Shown: piece after piece, positions 43,877 to 52,806 of the stretch | Layout: each line of letters opens with the position of its first letter | Numbering within the stretch: position 1 is the stretch's first letter | From: Pedobacter sp. MC2016-24 | Lineage (GTDB): Bacteria > Bacteroidota > Bacteroidia > Sphingobacteriales > Sphingobacteriaceae | Direction of reading: 5' to 3' | NCBI RefSeq assembly: GCF_015223055.1 | Contig: NZ_JADFBX010000010.1 | Span: 116,145 to 180,144, forward strand | DNA length: 64,000 nucleotides | Translations under genes and position numbers: made by a program | Notes under the pieces: generated by a model | The model's input: only the letters and a program-made list of their open reading frames with translations | What the model was told of the DNA's origin: nothing | Databases searched by the model: none

Positions 43877-44227
43877 ATGAGAAGAAGAACATTTATTAAG
43901 CATACCAGCACCCTCCGTGCTGGTATGCACCCTTATTTCTATAAAGGAACTGCTGCCGAAGGCATAGGCGGTCCACATGTTGGTCAGGATATGATCTGGC
44001 CAATGAGCATTACCATGCGGGCACTGACCGCCACTGACCGAAATGAAATAAAGAATTGCATCCGCTTATTGCAGAATACACATGCTGGTAAAGGTTTCAT
44101 GCACGAATCTTTTCATAAAGATGACCCGGCTAAATTTACCCGGGCATGGTTTGCCTGGTCTAATACACTTTTCGGTGAATTGCTTTGGAAGACCTACCAG
44201 GAGATGCCAGAGCTTTTATCTCTTTAA
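43877..44227 (+). pseudogene. GH125 exo-alpha-1,6-mannosidase with large internal deletion
   Basis: The frame (116 aa) begins with a Tat-like signal start, MRRRTFIKHTSTL, and jumps within a few residues to what is recognisably the C-terminus of a GH125 mannosidase: GTAAEGIGGPHVGQDMIWPM, GFMHESFHKDDPAKFTRAWF and WSNTLFGELLWKT. A full GH125 protein is about 450-500 residues, so some 350 are missing, including the barrel and, from what I recall of the family, the acid residue; the Glu of MHESF may be the other catalytic residue. The reading frame is kept across the joint. A perfect inverted repeat (43900-43928) lies at the joint. The ATG at 43877 is chosen over an internal one at 43844 in the preceding gene. 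Confidence 0.8.
43900..43928. repeat. Perfect inverted repeat at the GH125 deletion joint
   Basis: Two 12-nt arms (GCATACCAGCAC at 43900-43911 and its complement at 43917-43928) enclose CCTCC. The right arm ends where the signal-peptide-like part changes to the C-terminal GH125 part. A fold-back during replication could have helped the deletion form; chance in coding sequence is the alternative. Confidence 0.75.
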
Positions 44228-44247
44228 TCCAATTACTCATGATAAAA

Positions 44248-44289
44248 CAGGCACCTTGTAAAGTATATACTTACTTCACAAAGTGCCTG
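44248..44289 (-). terminator. Terminator for the DUF4965 gene
   Basis: CAGGCAC on one side pairs with GTGCCTG on the other, with further imperfect pairing through a TATATAC centre. On the minus strand the stem is followed by TTTTATC. It starts 24 bp beyond the stop of the minus-strand gene and could also stop the plus-strand remnant transcript. Confidence 0.65.
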
Positions 44290-44312
44290 CTTTGCTTTCC
44301 GGGAATCTGATT

Positions 44313-46781
44313 TTATTTTCCTTTTTGCTGGTCTGCAAAAAGCTTCATGTAAAAGCCGCCCACTACACTTCTTGCTTTAAAATTGTCACGAATACCTGTA
44401 TTTGAATCATAAAAGTCATTCAGCGGTACACGGGATTCTGTTTCTATCGCATGTTTGTAAACTGGGGCTACCAGCGCTTCAAATTCCTTTTGTGTAGGTG
44501 CAAAGGTTGCAGTCCACAAAATCCAGTCGTTTTTGGTATAGGCCTTTCTGCTGTCCAGTGGAATTCCGAATTTATTCTGTTTGCCCAGGTAATACTTGGT
44601 TTCCAGGTCATACACCTTTTGAGGGAATAGCTTTAAATTAAGAACCTTATCCCAAACCAGGTTGTATTTCTGGCTCCAGGTATTTTTATCGTCAAAAGTA
44701 AGGGCATAGTGGTCACCGGCATCAGCCATCTCCATCCATTTGGGAACCATACTTTCGGCTATGGCCCGATATTTTTTTGCAGTTTCAGTATAGCCGAGCG
44801 TTTCTGCCATTTGTGCATAACATGCGATTCCCACAATTGCCTTTACAGATAAATTCGCATTCCTTGCCAGGTGTCCAGCAAAATCGTCGGTACACAATTG
44901 TGTTTTTGGATCCAGGCCTTCCTTGCTCAGGTAATCTGCCCATATGGTCAATGTTTTCCAATGTTTTTTAGCATACTCAGCATTGCCTTGTGCACTTGCG
45001 ATAGCAGCAGTAAGGATAATCATGTTGCCAGATTCTTCAACCGGCATCGGCTCACCATAAGTCTGTCCATTCGCCAGGGGATAAGTACCCAGGTCATGAG
45101 CCGCCCATGGATGCGGATATTTTCCGCTTTCGCTGAAATAAAAAATACCGTTTAACATGCCTTGCAACAATGAAGGATTGTAAATGAGGTATAAGGGTGC
45201 CGAAGGATAAGTGACATCGACTGTATTGATGAAGCCCCCGCTGTTGTTTTCTTTAGACAGCCACAGGATTTCACCTTCCGGACTTTTTACCAATGTATGT
45301 GCGGCAATACTTTGACGGTAAGCCAGCGCACACAAATGTGCATAGGCTTCACCACCGGCTTTCAACGCATCTGCATAAACGGATTCATCAAATGTTTTGC
45401 ATTGCTGCATAACCGTTTTATATTCGGCTGCTGCCTTGCCCAGCTGATTTTCCATGGTCTCCTTACCCGACGTATTCCACCAGGGCCTCAGGTTTTTCTG
45501 GAAGTACTGGATGGCATAAATTTCATCGTAACCCAATTCAATAAACTGTTCTACGGGTCTTATACCTACATTACTAAAGTTGCTGATTGTATTCAATGCC
45601 AGTGATTTTCCCAGACTTGCAGTAGAAACTGAAGATCCTGTTCTAAAAGCATCCGCGGCAGCACGGCCACTGGTGATGAACTGTACGGTATTGCTTGATT
45701 TCGGTGCTGCAACATATAGGTGACCCCAATCAATGCGCATGTCATCACCGGCTTTTTGTAATATGGCCTGCTCAACTGTGCCAACTTTCATTACAGCCAG
45801 CTGAGGTGTGTTATATTTAGTCGCTTTTACTTCCTGAGCTGGTCTGTATACGGAAATGTTAGAAGAGGCACTTAAGAATACTTTTACTGCATGGCTCTTA
45901 TTGTCGTTAGATTGGATCTTGTAAGTAATATAAGAAACCGGACGTGCCAGCAGACCCAGGTCGTTCATCAGCAGTGGCGATGTAAAAGTTAGTTTCATAT
46001 CTATTTTACCACAGCTGAAATCATAAATGGTCTGCGTAGCGGTGACTGCAACATTTTTCTGTTTTGCCAGTTGAATTTTCGCTGAATTGTCTTTTAACTT
46101 GTCGACCAGACCAAAGTCGAGGTAGCTGCCACCCATTGAATTGGCAAGATGGATAGCGATCACATTAGGGCCCGTTTTTAGATCTTTTTTATTGAGCTGG
46201 AAATACTGGAAAATATGCGTCCAACCTACTTTTTCGTATACTTTTTTACCATTCAGATAAACTTCAATGTTGTCATCATGGTTCAGTTTTAAAAAGAGAT
46301 CGTTGATATTTGCCGGATTGGCGATCTGAAAAGTCCTCCTCAGCCAGATGTCTTTAGATTTCCAAAGCGTTTTTACCTGTTTCGGGTCGTCTCCTATCGG
46401 GGCAGCGCCTGATTTCCATTCGCCGGCATTGTAAGAGTCAGCAAGCCAGTCGCCTTTAGGTTCCGTCTCTGTATAATCAACAGTGTAAGGTTTTTCATCA
46501 GAGGTGGACAGGACGGTCTGGTAATTTACCTCCTCCTTGCCCATAAACCGATAGATATTGCCATCAACACTGATCAGGCCCAGAAGCGAATGATCTGCGC
46601 CTGTCCAGTGGGTAGTTGAAGCAGCATAGAGCTGGTCGGCACTGGACCAGATACTGAAATTGGGATTGTGTGTGATCAGCGGATACGAGGGCGCTTTTCT
46701 TTCCTGAGCATGAGTTCCTCCCATCGTAAATAAAATGGAGGTAAGCAATGTCAGAAATCTTAATTTGTTGGAATTGTTCAT
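44313..46781 (-). CDS. DUF4965/glutaminase-A-like secreted hydrolase
   Basis: The protein (822 aa) has a signal peptide (about 1-25, ending GGTHAQ). It then follows the order DUF4964 (KAPSYPLITHNPNFSIWSSA), DUF5127 (about 90-330, with a galactose-binding-like insert around KLNHDDNIEVYLNGKKVYEK), DUF4965 (about 340-510) and a C-terminal DUF1793 helical barrel (about 515-815; AKKHWKTLTIWADYLSKEGL, DDFAGHLARNANLSVKAIVG). Fungal relatives are called glutaminase A, but bacterial members in glycan loci are more likely glycosidases of unknown specificity. It is a single-gene unit behind site E and convergent with the GH125 remnant. Confidence 0.88.
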   Translation of the reverse strand: MNNSNKLRFLTLLTSILFTMGGTHAQERKAPSYPLITHNPNFSIWSSADQLYAASTTHWTGADHSLLGLISVDGNIYRFMGKEEVNYQTVLSTSDEKPYTVDYTETEPKGDWLADSYNAGEWKSGAAPIGDDPKQVKTLWKSKDIWLRRTFQIANPANINDLFLKLNHDDNIEVYLNGKKVYEKVGWTHIFQYFQLNKKDLKTGPNVIAIHLANSMGGSYLDFGLVDKLKDNSAKIQLAKQKNVAVTATQTIYDFSCGKIDMKLTFTSPLLMNDLGLLARPVSYITYKIQSNDNKSHAVKVFLSASSNISVYRPAQEVKATKYNTPQLAVMKVGTVEQAILQKAGDDMRIDWGHLYVAAPKSSNTVQFITSGRAAADAFRTGSSVSTASLGKSLALNTISNFSNVGIRPVEQFIELGYDEIYAIQYFQKNLRPWWNTSGKETMENQLGKAAAEYKTVMQQCKTFDESVYADALKAGGEAYAHLCALAYRQSIAAHTLVKSPEGEILWLSKENNSGGFINTVDVTYPSAPLYLIYNPSLLQGMLNGIFYFSESGKYPHPWAAHDLGTYPLANGQTYGEPMPVEESGNMIILTAAIASAQGNAEYAKKHWKTLTIWADYLSKEGLDPKTQLCTDDFAGHLARNANLSVKAIVGIACYAQMAETLGYTETAKKYRAIAESMVPKWMEMADAGDHYALTFDDKNTWSQKYNLVWDKVLNLKLFPQKVYDLETKYYLGKQNKFGIPLDSRKAYTKNDWILWTATFAPTQKEFEALVAPVYKHAIETESRVPLNDFYDSNTGIRDNFKARSVVGGFYMKLFADQQKGK

Positions 46782-47106
46782 CTTTTGTGTGTAAAGTTGA
46801 CTTGTAGGTTTTATTTGGTTAATTGAGAGGTAAAATTAAACGATTGAGCCTCGCTAAGGCTACGTTTTTGTATCAACTTTTTGCTTATGCGTCTCAATTT
46901 TTTTCCATTTATAGCAGTAATCATCGCGTAAAATGGCCAATTTGAAGTAAAGCAACCGGGAAATGGATATGTATTGATAATTTTACTTTTTAAGCCGCCT
47001 GGAAAAAATAAATTATAATTTTTAACATTGTTGAAAAAGCTACATTTGATAATGAGTTGAAGCGGCATGCGGCTGGGGTGATGGAAGACTTTATAAATTA
47101 ATTGGG
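46782..47106. other. 325-bp divergent promoter region
   Basis: It separates the minus-strand DUF4965 gene from the plus-strand oxidoreductase gene. It holds regulon site E in minus orientation, a small hairpin (AGCCT and AGGCT arms, about 46845-46859) between site E and its boxes, and TACATTTG at 47041-47048 as a possible -7 box for the plus-strand gene. No ORF of note is seen. Confidence 0.55.
46870..46896 (-). promoter_or_regulatory. Glycan regulon site E, with a 10-bp longer spacer
   Basis: On the minus strand the repeats are TTGAGAC, a degenerate middle repeat (TAAGC) and TTGATAC. The AACCAAAT box starts at 46820, 50 nt from the site rather than 38-40, and a TAATTTTA box lies about 10 nt farther than usual. 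The whole downstream part is therefore displaced by about one helical turn. The DUF4965 start is 89 bp from the site. Confidence 0.6.
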
Positions 47107-48315
47107 ATGGAAAGAAGAACTTTTGTAAAGAACACTGCACTCATTGCAGGAGGTTTATTAATCGGTAATATGGATGTTTTAGCAGGTAGCGGGGCAGGGG
47201 TGCTGAAAATTGCCATCATTGGCTGCGGCGATCGGGGTAAGGGTATCATAGAGGTAATCAATCAATCGCCGGATAAATTCCGGATTACTGCCCTGTGCGA
47301 TGTTCTGGATTTTCGTTTAACTGATGCCCGGAAGCTCTGCAAAACAAATACACCAAATGTATATAAAGACTACAGAAAGTTGCTGGACGATAAGGCTGTA
47401 GACGCTGTCGTGGTCGCAGTACCTTTATACCTGCACTATGAGATCGCTGTTGCCGTATTGAAAGCCGACCGTCACCTCTACCTGGAGAAAACCATGACCT
47501 ACAATTTAACCCAGGCGCTGGATTTGGTGAAACTGGCAAAAAGCCGCCCCGGACAAATTTTACAGGTAGGACATCAATACCGGTATTCACCTTTATATTA
47601 CCGCGTAAAGGAAATGATTGCTAAAAATTATTTAGGAGACATTAGCCAGATTGAATGTCGATGGGATAGGAATGCCGACTGGAGGCGTGCTGTACCTGAT
47701 CCATCACTGGAGCGCCAGATCAATTGGCGGATGTATAAGGAATATTCTGGCGGCCTGATCGCCGAATTGATGTCTCATCAGATAGATTTCATCAACTGGG
47801 CATTTGATACCCACCCGGATGAGGTTTTTGCAACCGGTGGAATTGACATTTTTAAAGATGGAAGGGAAACATTTGACAATGCGCAGGTGATGTTCCGTTA
47901 TACCGGTAAACACAGTATGATCGGTAACTTTGGAGCCACCTGCGGAAATTCAAGGGATGGTTACCTGTTCAAAATTAAAGGTACCTTAGGTACAATTTCT
48001 TTGCTGACAAATGAGGGTATCTTTTACCCGGAAAAGAAATTGTTGAACAATAAAGAATTGGTGGATGGCGTGACAGGTGCTACCCGAATTGTCTGGAATA
48101 AGGAAGGTGGCACGCCGATCCTGCCCGAACCGACAAAAGATGGTACCTGGTATGCTTTTAACGAGTTTTACGAATGTATTCAAACCAAGCGTATGCCCGA
48201 TAGTAATGTAACTACAGGCGCACGTACCGCCATTTGCGTGGATCTCGCAAATACAGCATTGTACGATAAAAAACCAACGTTTTGGAAAGCAGAATACAAT
48301 CTGCCTAACGCCTAG
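47107..48315 (+). CDS. Tat-exported Gfo/Idh/MocA-family oxidoreductase
   Basis: The N-terminus MERRTFVKNTALIAGGLLIG is a Tat signal. The Rossmann domain (about 33-155) shows LKIAIIGCGDRGKGIIEVIN, VVVAVPLYLHYEIAVAVL and LYLEKTMTYNLTQALDL, with the conserved EK pair. The substrate domain has GGLIAELMSHQIDFINWAFD. Some members of this family are NAD-dependent glycosidases (GH109), and the export and glycan setting leave that open; plain sugar oxidoreductase is the other choice. Its 402 residues are a typical length. The last 11 bp overlap tail-to-tail with the minus-strand gene that follows. Confidence 0.86.
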   Translation: MERRTFVKNTALIAGGLLIGNMDVLAGSGAGVLKIAIIGCGDRGKGIIEVINQSPDKFRITALCDVLDFRLTDARKLCKTNTPNVYKDYRKLLDDKAVDAVVVAVPLYLHYEIAVAVLKADRHLYLEKTMTYNLTQALDLVKLAKSRPGQILQVGHQYRYSPLYYRVKEMIAKNYLGDISQIECRWDRNADWRRAVPDPSLERQINWRMYKEYSGGLIAELMSHQIDFINWAFDTHPDEVFATGGIDIFKDGRETFDNAQVMFRYTGKHSMIGNFGATCGNSRDGYLFKIKGTLGTISLLTNEGIFYPEKKLLNNKELVDGVTGATRIVWNKEGGTPILPEPTKDGTWYAFNEFYECIQTKRMPDSNVTTGARTAICVDLANTALYDKKPTFWKAEYNLPNA

Positions 48316-51034
48316 TCCTGATCGTTAATTTCCCTTTGCGATTGGTGGCCGGAAGGGTGATACAGAGCAGTCCCGGATACGTTTGTGACACGTCCAGTAC
48401 CTGGCCTTCAAAAAAGGCTTCATACCGATTTGCAGGATTGAGGCATACCATCAGGCTTCGGGAATGTTCTTTCGTCGCCTGATCGAAACTCAATTCTCCA
48501 TGGTATGCAGACTGATCCGCATTGAAATCACCACTGAGCTGCCAGATCTCGAATCCTGTGGTTAGTGTTCCGCGTTTATAGCAGGCGTTAAACCAGCTGA
48601 GCACAGGTGTGGATAAACCCGAAAACTGATGCCAGCCAGCACCACGACCGCTTTCAGCAAGAAAGTGCTCAAAGGTGTAATAGGAATTGCGCGTTTCCTT
48701 TTCAAATACATCCAGTGCTTTTTGTGCAATCTGCATCGCCAGCTCAGGCTTAGCCAAATCAAGCATGGTCTTCCACATAAACCATTGATGTGGCATCCAT
48801 ACAGCACCATTCCAATACCCGTCTTTGCGGTAATACGGAGCAGACTGATCCACAACGCCCAATCCGCTTGGTGTCCAGAGATGCTCCCTGGAGAAGATTT
48901 TTGTGATCAGCAATTGTTGCTGCTCCTGGTTGCAGATGCCAGAGAGCAGTGGATAGGCGCCATCCAGGCCCATATTGTAATCTATACCCGCTTCATTTTT
49001 AAAAGGCCCGGTAGGCCTGCCTGAAGCGTCGTGACATACATAACTAAAATATCCGCTATTGGAATTCCAGGAGTACTTCTGAAGTGCTGCTGTAAATAAG
49101 CGGATGTCTTTATCATAAGCCTTCACATCTGCTGGCTTGTTGGAATACGCTGCGGCCATACGCAAGATTTTAGCAAATCGAATGCACTGGGCAGTAGTAA
49201 TTACGGGTGTAACCGACGACTCCAGTCGTTGCTGGTGAACAGCAAGTTGCGCCGGATAATCGTCCCAACCTCCTGAATTGTAAAAATAATCCCAGGTCTT
49301 AAGCAGGTTGGATGGTAAAACCCGCGTAGAGGAACTACCAAGCTGGCCGGAAAGGAAATGATAATATTGTTTTAAACGGGGGTAAAAATGATCGAGCAAG
49401 GCTTTTGACCGGGTTTTATTCCAAAGGTCAAGAAAGGCATAAACCTGCACTGGCACAGGGGAGCCATGGTGGATGAAAGCAGACTGGCTTCCGGGGGCTG
49501 TCGTATAGGCATTGATGCAGTCAACAGCGCGATCCAAGTCCGTTTCATTAAGACCTAAAGCCAGAAAACCGGAATCCCAGGTATAAAGGCTGTTCCACCA
49601 TTTACCGGGGGTATAATGTCTGATGTAGTTGCGCTGGGTATATATGGGGTAAACCACATTTTCCAGTAAGGCGGCATTAAGCAAACGCTGACTGAATTGA
49701 TGGTCTGCTCCAGAAGGTAACAGGACAGCAGCAACTGGTGTCTTCAACTTGTTTTTTTTCAGTTCCTCAAAATTTTGCAAGGCGGCATTCGCCTCCGCCG
49801 CATTTTTACCATGTGTGATCAGGCAGTGGAGCACCTGTTCAGTCCCAGGAGCCAATTGCACTGGTCTGATGAAAACATTTTCGAAATGACCCTTGCCGTT
49901 TCCCTGAAGTATACTGTCGACGTGGTTGTGTACCATTTTCCTGAAGTAAACATCCAGCTCGTCATTTCTGACTTCCCTGATTTTGAACAGCGCCTCATCC
50001 CAGGCCAGGCCATAGTATCCGGGAGCATCTCTATAACGCAATAACAACTGGCGTTTTTGAGGACGTCCAACAATTTCCGGTTGCATCTGCTTGTCATGAT
50101 CCACGATGTTCAGCTTTGAATTTGCTTGTGTACTCCAGAGCAGACCATTGATTTCTATGTTGTTACCGCCTGATGAAATCAGCCTGAGGCTTGTGGCTCC
50201 TGTGGAATCAAATGGGAGTTCAATATGGGTTAATTTACCGTTCCCCTGCAAGGTGATCTCCTGATTGATCAGACCCGATAAGCGAAATTTATTGACTGTA
50301 TTTTCTCCCGTGCGGTATACGATGCTGAGGTATCCTTTTTTGATGGATGTCGGTACGGCATAGGTCGCCACGTCTCCTTTGGAACGGCCAAACCTATTGT
50401 TTAAGGCCGAGCCGTCCAGAAAATCGGCACTCCTAACTTCTCCTTTCATTAGTCCGTCAGTTACCAGGTTGTCTTTCGGATTGGAGATGGCAAAGTCAAG
50501 TGATTGGTAATCCACAGCATTGATCCAGGTGCTTCCCTCTGGTTTACGCAATTGCTTCAACGGCCATATTTCAGGATAAGCAATCCAACCCATCAGATTG
50601 ATCGTCAGGTTTTGAGGAATGGAAGTACGGTTCACACATTTGATGGTCGCCATTACACTGTTCTGGTCCAGAACCCGGTAATTGACGTCTACATATACCT
50701 GATCTTTCCATTCCAGTTCATACCGGTAACTGTATTGCCTGGTCTTCAGATCTGCATCCCAGGGAAAGTATCCGGATTCAAACCCTACATTTGGAATCAG
50801 TACTTTATTGCGATAATACCCTGGCATGACTGAGAAATCGAAACGCAAGCCTGCAGACAGGTCCGGAATGTGAGAAATTCCCGCATATTGCTTGGAATAA
50901 GGTCCCCAGTCTCCTGTCTGAACATCATGAGACTGGCTGATGGCTTTCAACCGGATAGCACTGATTTCAGTGTTTTGAGCAGAAACAGCATGCCAAAAGA
51001 AGATCGCTGAAAGGAACAGGAGTTTAGTCTTCAT
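48305..51034 (-). CDS. MGH1/GH63-like glycoside hydrolase
   Basis: The protein (909 aa) has a signal peptide (1-19, ending WHAVSAQ), an N-terminal beta-sandwich region (about 20-420; FDFSVMPGYYRNKVLIPNVG) and a C-terminal (alpha/alpha)6 barrel (about 440-850). Barrel landmarks of the MGH1-like/GH63 group are WWNSLYTWDSGFLALGLNE, WDYFYNSGGWDDYPAQLA with candidate acid residues, RKDGYWNGAVWMPHQWFMWK and GRGAGWHQFSGLSTPVLSWF. Family members cut alpha-glucosides, mannosylglycerate or related exo-linked sugars; the substrate here is unknown. It lies 22 bp after a GH43 gene on the same strand, in the unit headed by site F. Confidence 0.83.
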   Translation of the reverse strand: MKTKLLFLSAIFFWHAVSAQNTEISAIRLKAISQSHDVQTGDWGPYSKQYAGISHIPDLSAGLRFDFSVMPGYYRNKVLIPNVGFESGYFPWDADLKTRQYSYRYELEWKDQVYVDVNYRVLDQNSVMATIKCVNRTSIPQNLTINLMGWIAYPEIWPLKQLRKPEGSTWINAVDYQSLDFAISNPKDNLVTDGLMKGEVRSADFLDGSALNNRFGRSKGDVATYAVPTSIKKGYLSIVYRTGENTVNKFRLSGLINQEITLQGNGKLTHIELPFDSTGATSLRLISSGGNNIEINGLLWSTQANSKLNIVDHDKQMQPEIVGRPQKRQLLLRYRDAPGYYGLAWDEALFKIREVRNDELDVYFRKMVHNHVDSILQGNGKGHFENVFIRPVQLAPGTEQVLHCLITHGKNAAEANAALQNFEELKKNKLKTPVAAVLLPSGADHQFSQRLLNAALLENVVYPIYTQRNYIRHYTPGKWWNSLYTWDSGFLALGLNETDLDRAVDCINAYTTAPGSQSAFIHHGSPVPVQVYAFLDLWNKTRSKALLDHFYPRLKQYYHFLSGQLGSSSTRVLPSNLLKTWDYFYNSGGWDDYPAQLAVHQQRLESSVTPVITTAQCIRFAKILRMAAAYSNKPADVKAYDKDIRLFTAALQKYSWNSNSGYFSYVCHDASGRPTGPFKNEAGIDYNMGLDGAYPLLSGICNQEQQQLLITKIFSREHLWTPSGLGVVDQSAPYYRKDGYWNGAVWMPHQWFMWKTMLDLAKPELAMQIAQKALDVFEKETRNSYYTFEHFLAESGRGAGWHQFSGLSTPVLSWFNACYKRGTLTTGFEIWQLSGDFNADQSAYHGELSFDQATKEHSRSLMVCLNPANRYEAFFEGQVLDVSQTYPGLLCITLPATNRKGKLTIRTRR

Positions 51035-51056
51035 AGTTTCCGGTGTCTGCTGTTTT

Positions 51057-52667
51057 TTAGTTGTTTTTTAACTCAAAACTTTTAAAGACCCCATTAGATG
51101 ACGCTTCACCTTTAGCCACAATGCCAGCCCGGTAACCCATGCCCCAGGGTGCATATTTGTCCGCATTAAATTCCATGCCGTGAAATTTTACCCAGTCCGA
51201 TGCCTCATTTTTATAGTAAAAGCTGAGGTACCTTCCACCTTGATCGACTTTCATTTTTAATTGTTTAACTCCCGATAGTGACGCTTCTGATTGCTTCATG
51301 ACTGTGTATTTGCCTTCCAGATTACTAAAAATAGCATATCCGCTTTCGGAAGCCGAGATACCAATTGCACCGAGTTCTCCTGGCCACTTGCTTTTAAAAA
51401 TAGCACCTCCAAGACAAATTCCTGTTGACGCAGAACCAATGTTAACTTCGGCAATGATGTCAAAATCTACTGTTTTAATGTATTGCCCCAGGAAAGTGCC
51501 AAGATCATGGTTGTCATTGGAAGCAGACAACCTCAGCCCACTTTCAAAGGTCATCACCGGCCTTTGTAGTTTTGATGGCCATTGCCAGGCAAGGTTAAGT
51601 TTTTTGTCTTTTTGAAAATCATCAAAAAAGTCGAGTTCCGACTTTGGCCGATTGGCCACTGCCACATTGTGAAGTACTGGCCAGCCATCGGCTCCTGGTT
51701 TTAACTCTTCAATAATGCCTTCGCGTCCAACAAACACATCATAATTTTTATTGAAAGCATGGTAAAGCATAAATAGTCTGTCATCCGCAGATCGGACAAC
51801 GGTTCCGTGACCTGGACAATTCCAACGGTCATTACTCACCATGATCGGATTTTTATCATATTTCTCCCATGTTCCGCTTGCCAGGTCTTTAGTCCTTGCA
51901 ATTCCTGTCTTATAATTGCAGCGGGCATCGCAGCAACCACCAACTGCATAAAGACTATAGATGTAATCCCCCATTCTAAAAAAACAGGCGCCCTCTACCA
52001 AAGCAGTTTCCCAGGGTTGACTATTGGTATAGACCTGTTTTTTTTGTCCTAAAAGCTTGGTGCGACTTGCATTGATCTCCTGCATCCATATCCAGCTTTC
52101 TTTTCCGCAACCATTGCCATCGTTTTTCCAGAACGCGTAGATTTTTCCATCGTCCTGTAATTCAAAAGCGTCTATAGCCCCACAATCGTCTGCTATAATT
52201 ACCGGCCCATTGTCGGTAAATTTTCCCGATTCAATTTGATCCGCATCGATCCAGGCGATGCCACATTGCAGACCTGGATTACCTTTAATTTCACGATGGT
52301 GTGCAGTATAATACGCGTAAATGCGATTTTGTTTGGCATCATAAGCCAGTTCAGAGGCCCAGAAATTATTTTCTCCCCACTGGTCTTTCATGTCTTTAAA
52401 TCCTTCCGGAAATACATGATTGACCAATTTCCAATCTTTTAGATTGGTAGATTTATAAATGGTGAAATAGGGAGCCCATTCATTTGTCGTGGAAGTGGCA
52501 TAATATACGTTCCCAACCCGGATGATCGAAGGATCAGGGTTATCCCCGGGCAAAGCCGGGTTCACAATTGGGAGGTCGGCAGCAGTATTTGTTGTGGTTT
52601 CCTTTTTTTTTACACTGCAGGAGGAGAGCGTCAAAAAGAGTAAAATATATAATAGTCTAGTGTTCAT
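51057..52667 (-). CDS. GH43-family lipoprotein with C-terminal beta-sandwich
   Basis: I chose the ATG at 52667 (536 aa), which gives the lipoprotein signal MNTRLLYILLFLTLSSC; the ATG at 52691 would lie between the -7 box and this signal. The GH43 propeller (about 35-330) shows LPGDNPDPSIIRVGNVYYAT with the base Asp, FWASELAYDAKQNRIYAYYT, CGAIDAFELQDDGKIYAFWK and ETALVEGACFFRMGDYIYSL with the likely acid Glu. The C-terminal 190 residues form a concanavalin-like sandwich, as in GH43 xylosidase/arabinosidase subgroups. It is first in the unit behind site F. Confidence 0.9.
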   Translation of the reverse strand: MNTRLLYILLFLTLSSCSVKKKETTTNTAADLPIVNPALPGDNPDPSIIRVGNVYYATSTTNEWAPYFTIYKSTNLKDWKLVNHVFPEGFKDMKDQWGENNFWASELAYDAKQNRIYAYYTAHHREIKGNPGLQCGIAWIDADQIESGKFTDNGPVIIADDCGAIDAFELQDDGKIYAFWKNDGNGCGKESWIWMQEINASRTKLLGQKKQVYTNSQPWETALVEGACFFRMGDYIYSLYAVGGCCDARCNYKTGIARTKDLASGTWEKYDKNPIMVSNDRWNCPGHGTVVRSADDRLFMLYHAFNKNYDVFVGREGIIEELKPGADGWPVLHNVAVANRPKSELDFFDDFQKDKKLNLAWQWPSKLQRPVMTFESGLRLSASNDNHDLGTFLGQYIKTVDFDIIAEVNIGSASTGICLGGAIFKSKWPGELGAIGISASESGYAIFSNLEGKYTVMKQSEASLSGVKQLKMKVDQGGRYLSFYYKNEASDWVKFHGMEFNADKYAPWGMGYRAGIVAKGEASSNGVFKSFELKNN

Positions 52668-52713
52668 ACCCCGCCAAAGAAAACCAATCAATTTTGGATA
52701 TTTTGATCGTTCT

Positions 52714-52740
52714 TTTGTCGTTTTGTCTCAATTCGTTTGC
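52714..52740 (-). promoter_or_regulatory. Glycan regulon site F
   Basis: On the minus strand the repeats are TTGAGAC, ACGAC and ACGATCA. A TTCTTTGG box lies 22 nt further on, and the GH43 start codon is only 47 bp from the site. The AACCAAAT box is missing here, which fits the very short leader. It is the weakest match in the third repeat. Confidence 0.55.
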
Positions 52741-52770
52741 TTAAAGCCCAGGATTATAATGGGTATAAAA

Positions 52771-52796
52771 AAAGGCAAACGTTAACGTTTGCCTTT
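52771..52796 (-). terminator. Terminator after the GH43-lectin gene
   Basis: A perfect 26-bp palindrome (arm AAAGGCAAACGTT) is followed on the minus strand by a run of seven T residues. It begins 11 bp after the stop of the minus-strand gene at 52807. Confidence 0.88.
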
Positions 52797-52806
52797 AGAT
52801 TAGAGA

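Noticed and set aside
48305..48315. 11-bp tail-to-tail overlap as a sign of a frameshift or wrong stop
   Set aside because: Both proteins end at a length normal for their families, so this is just compact convergent packing.
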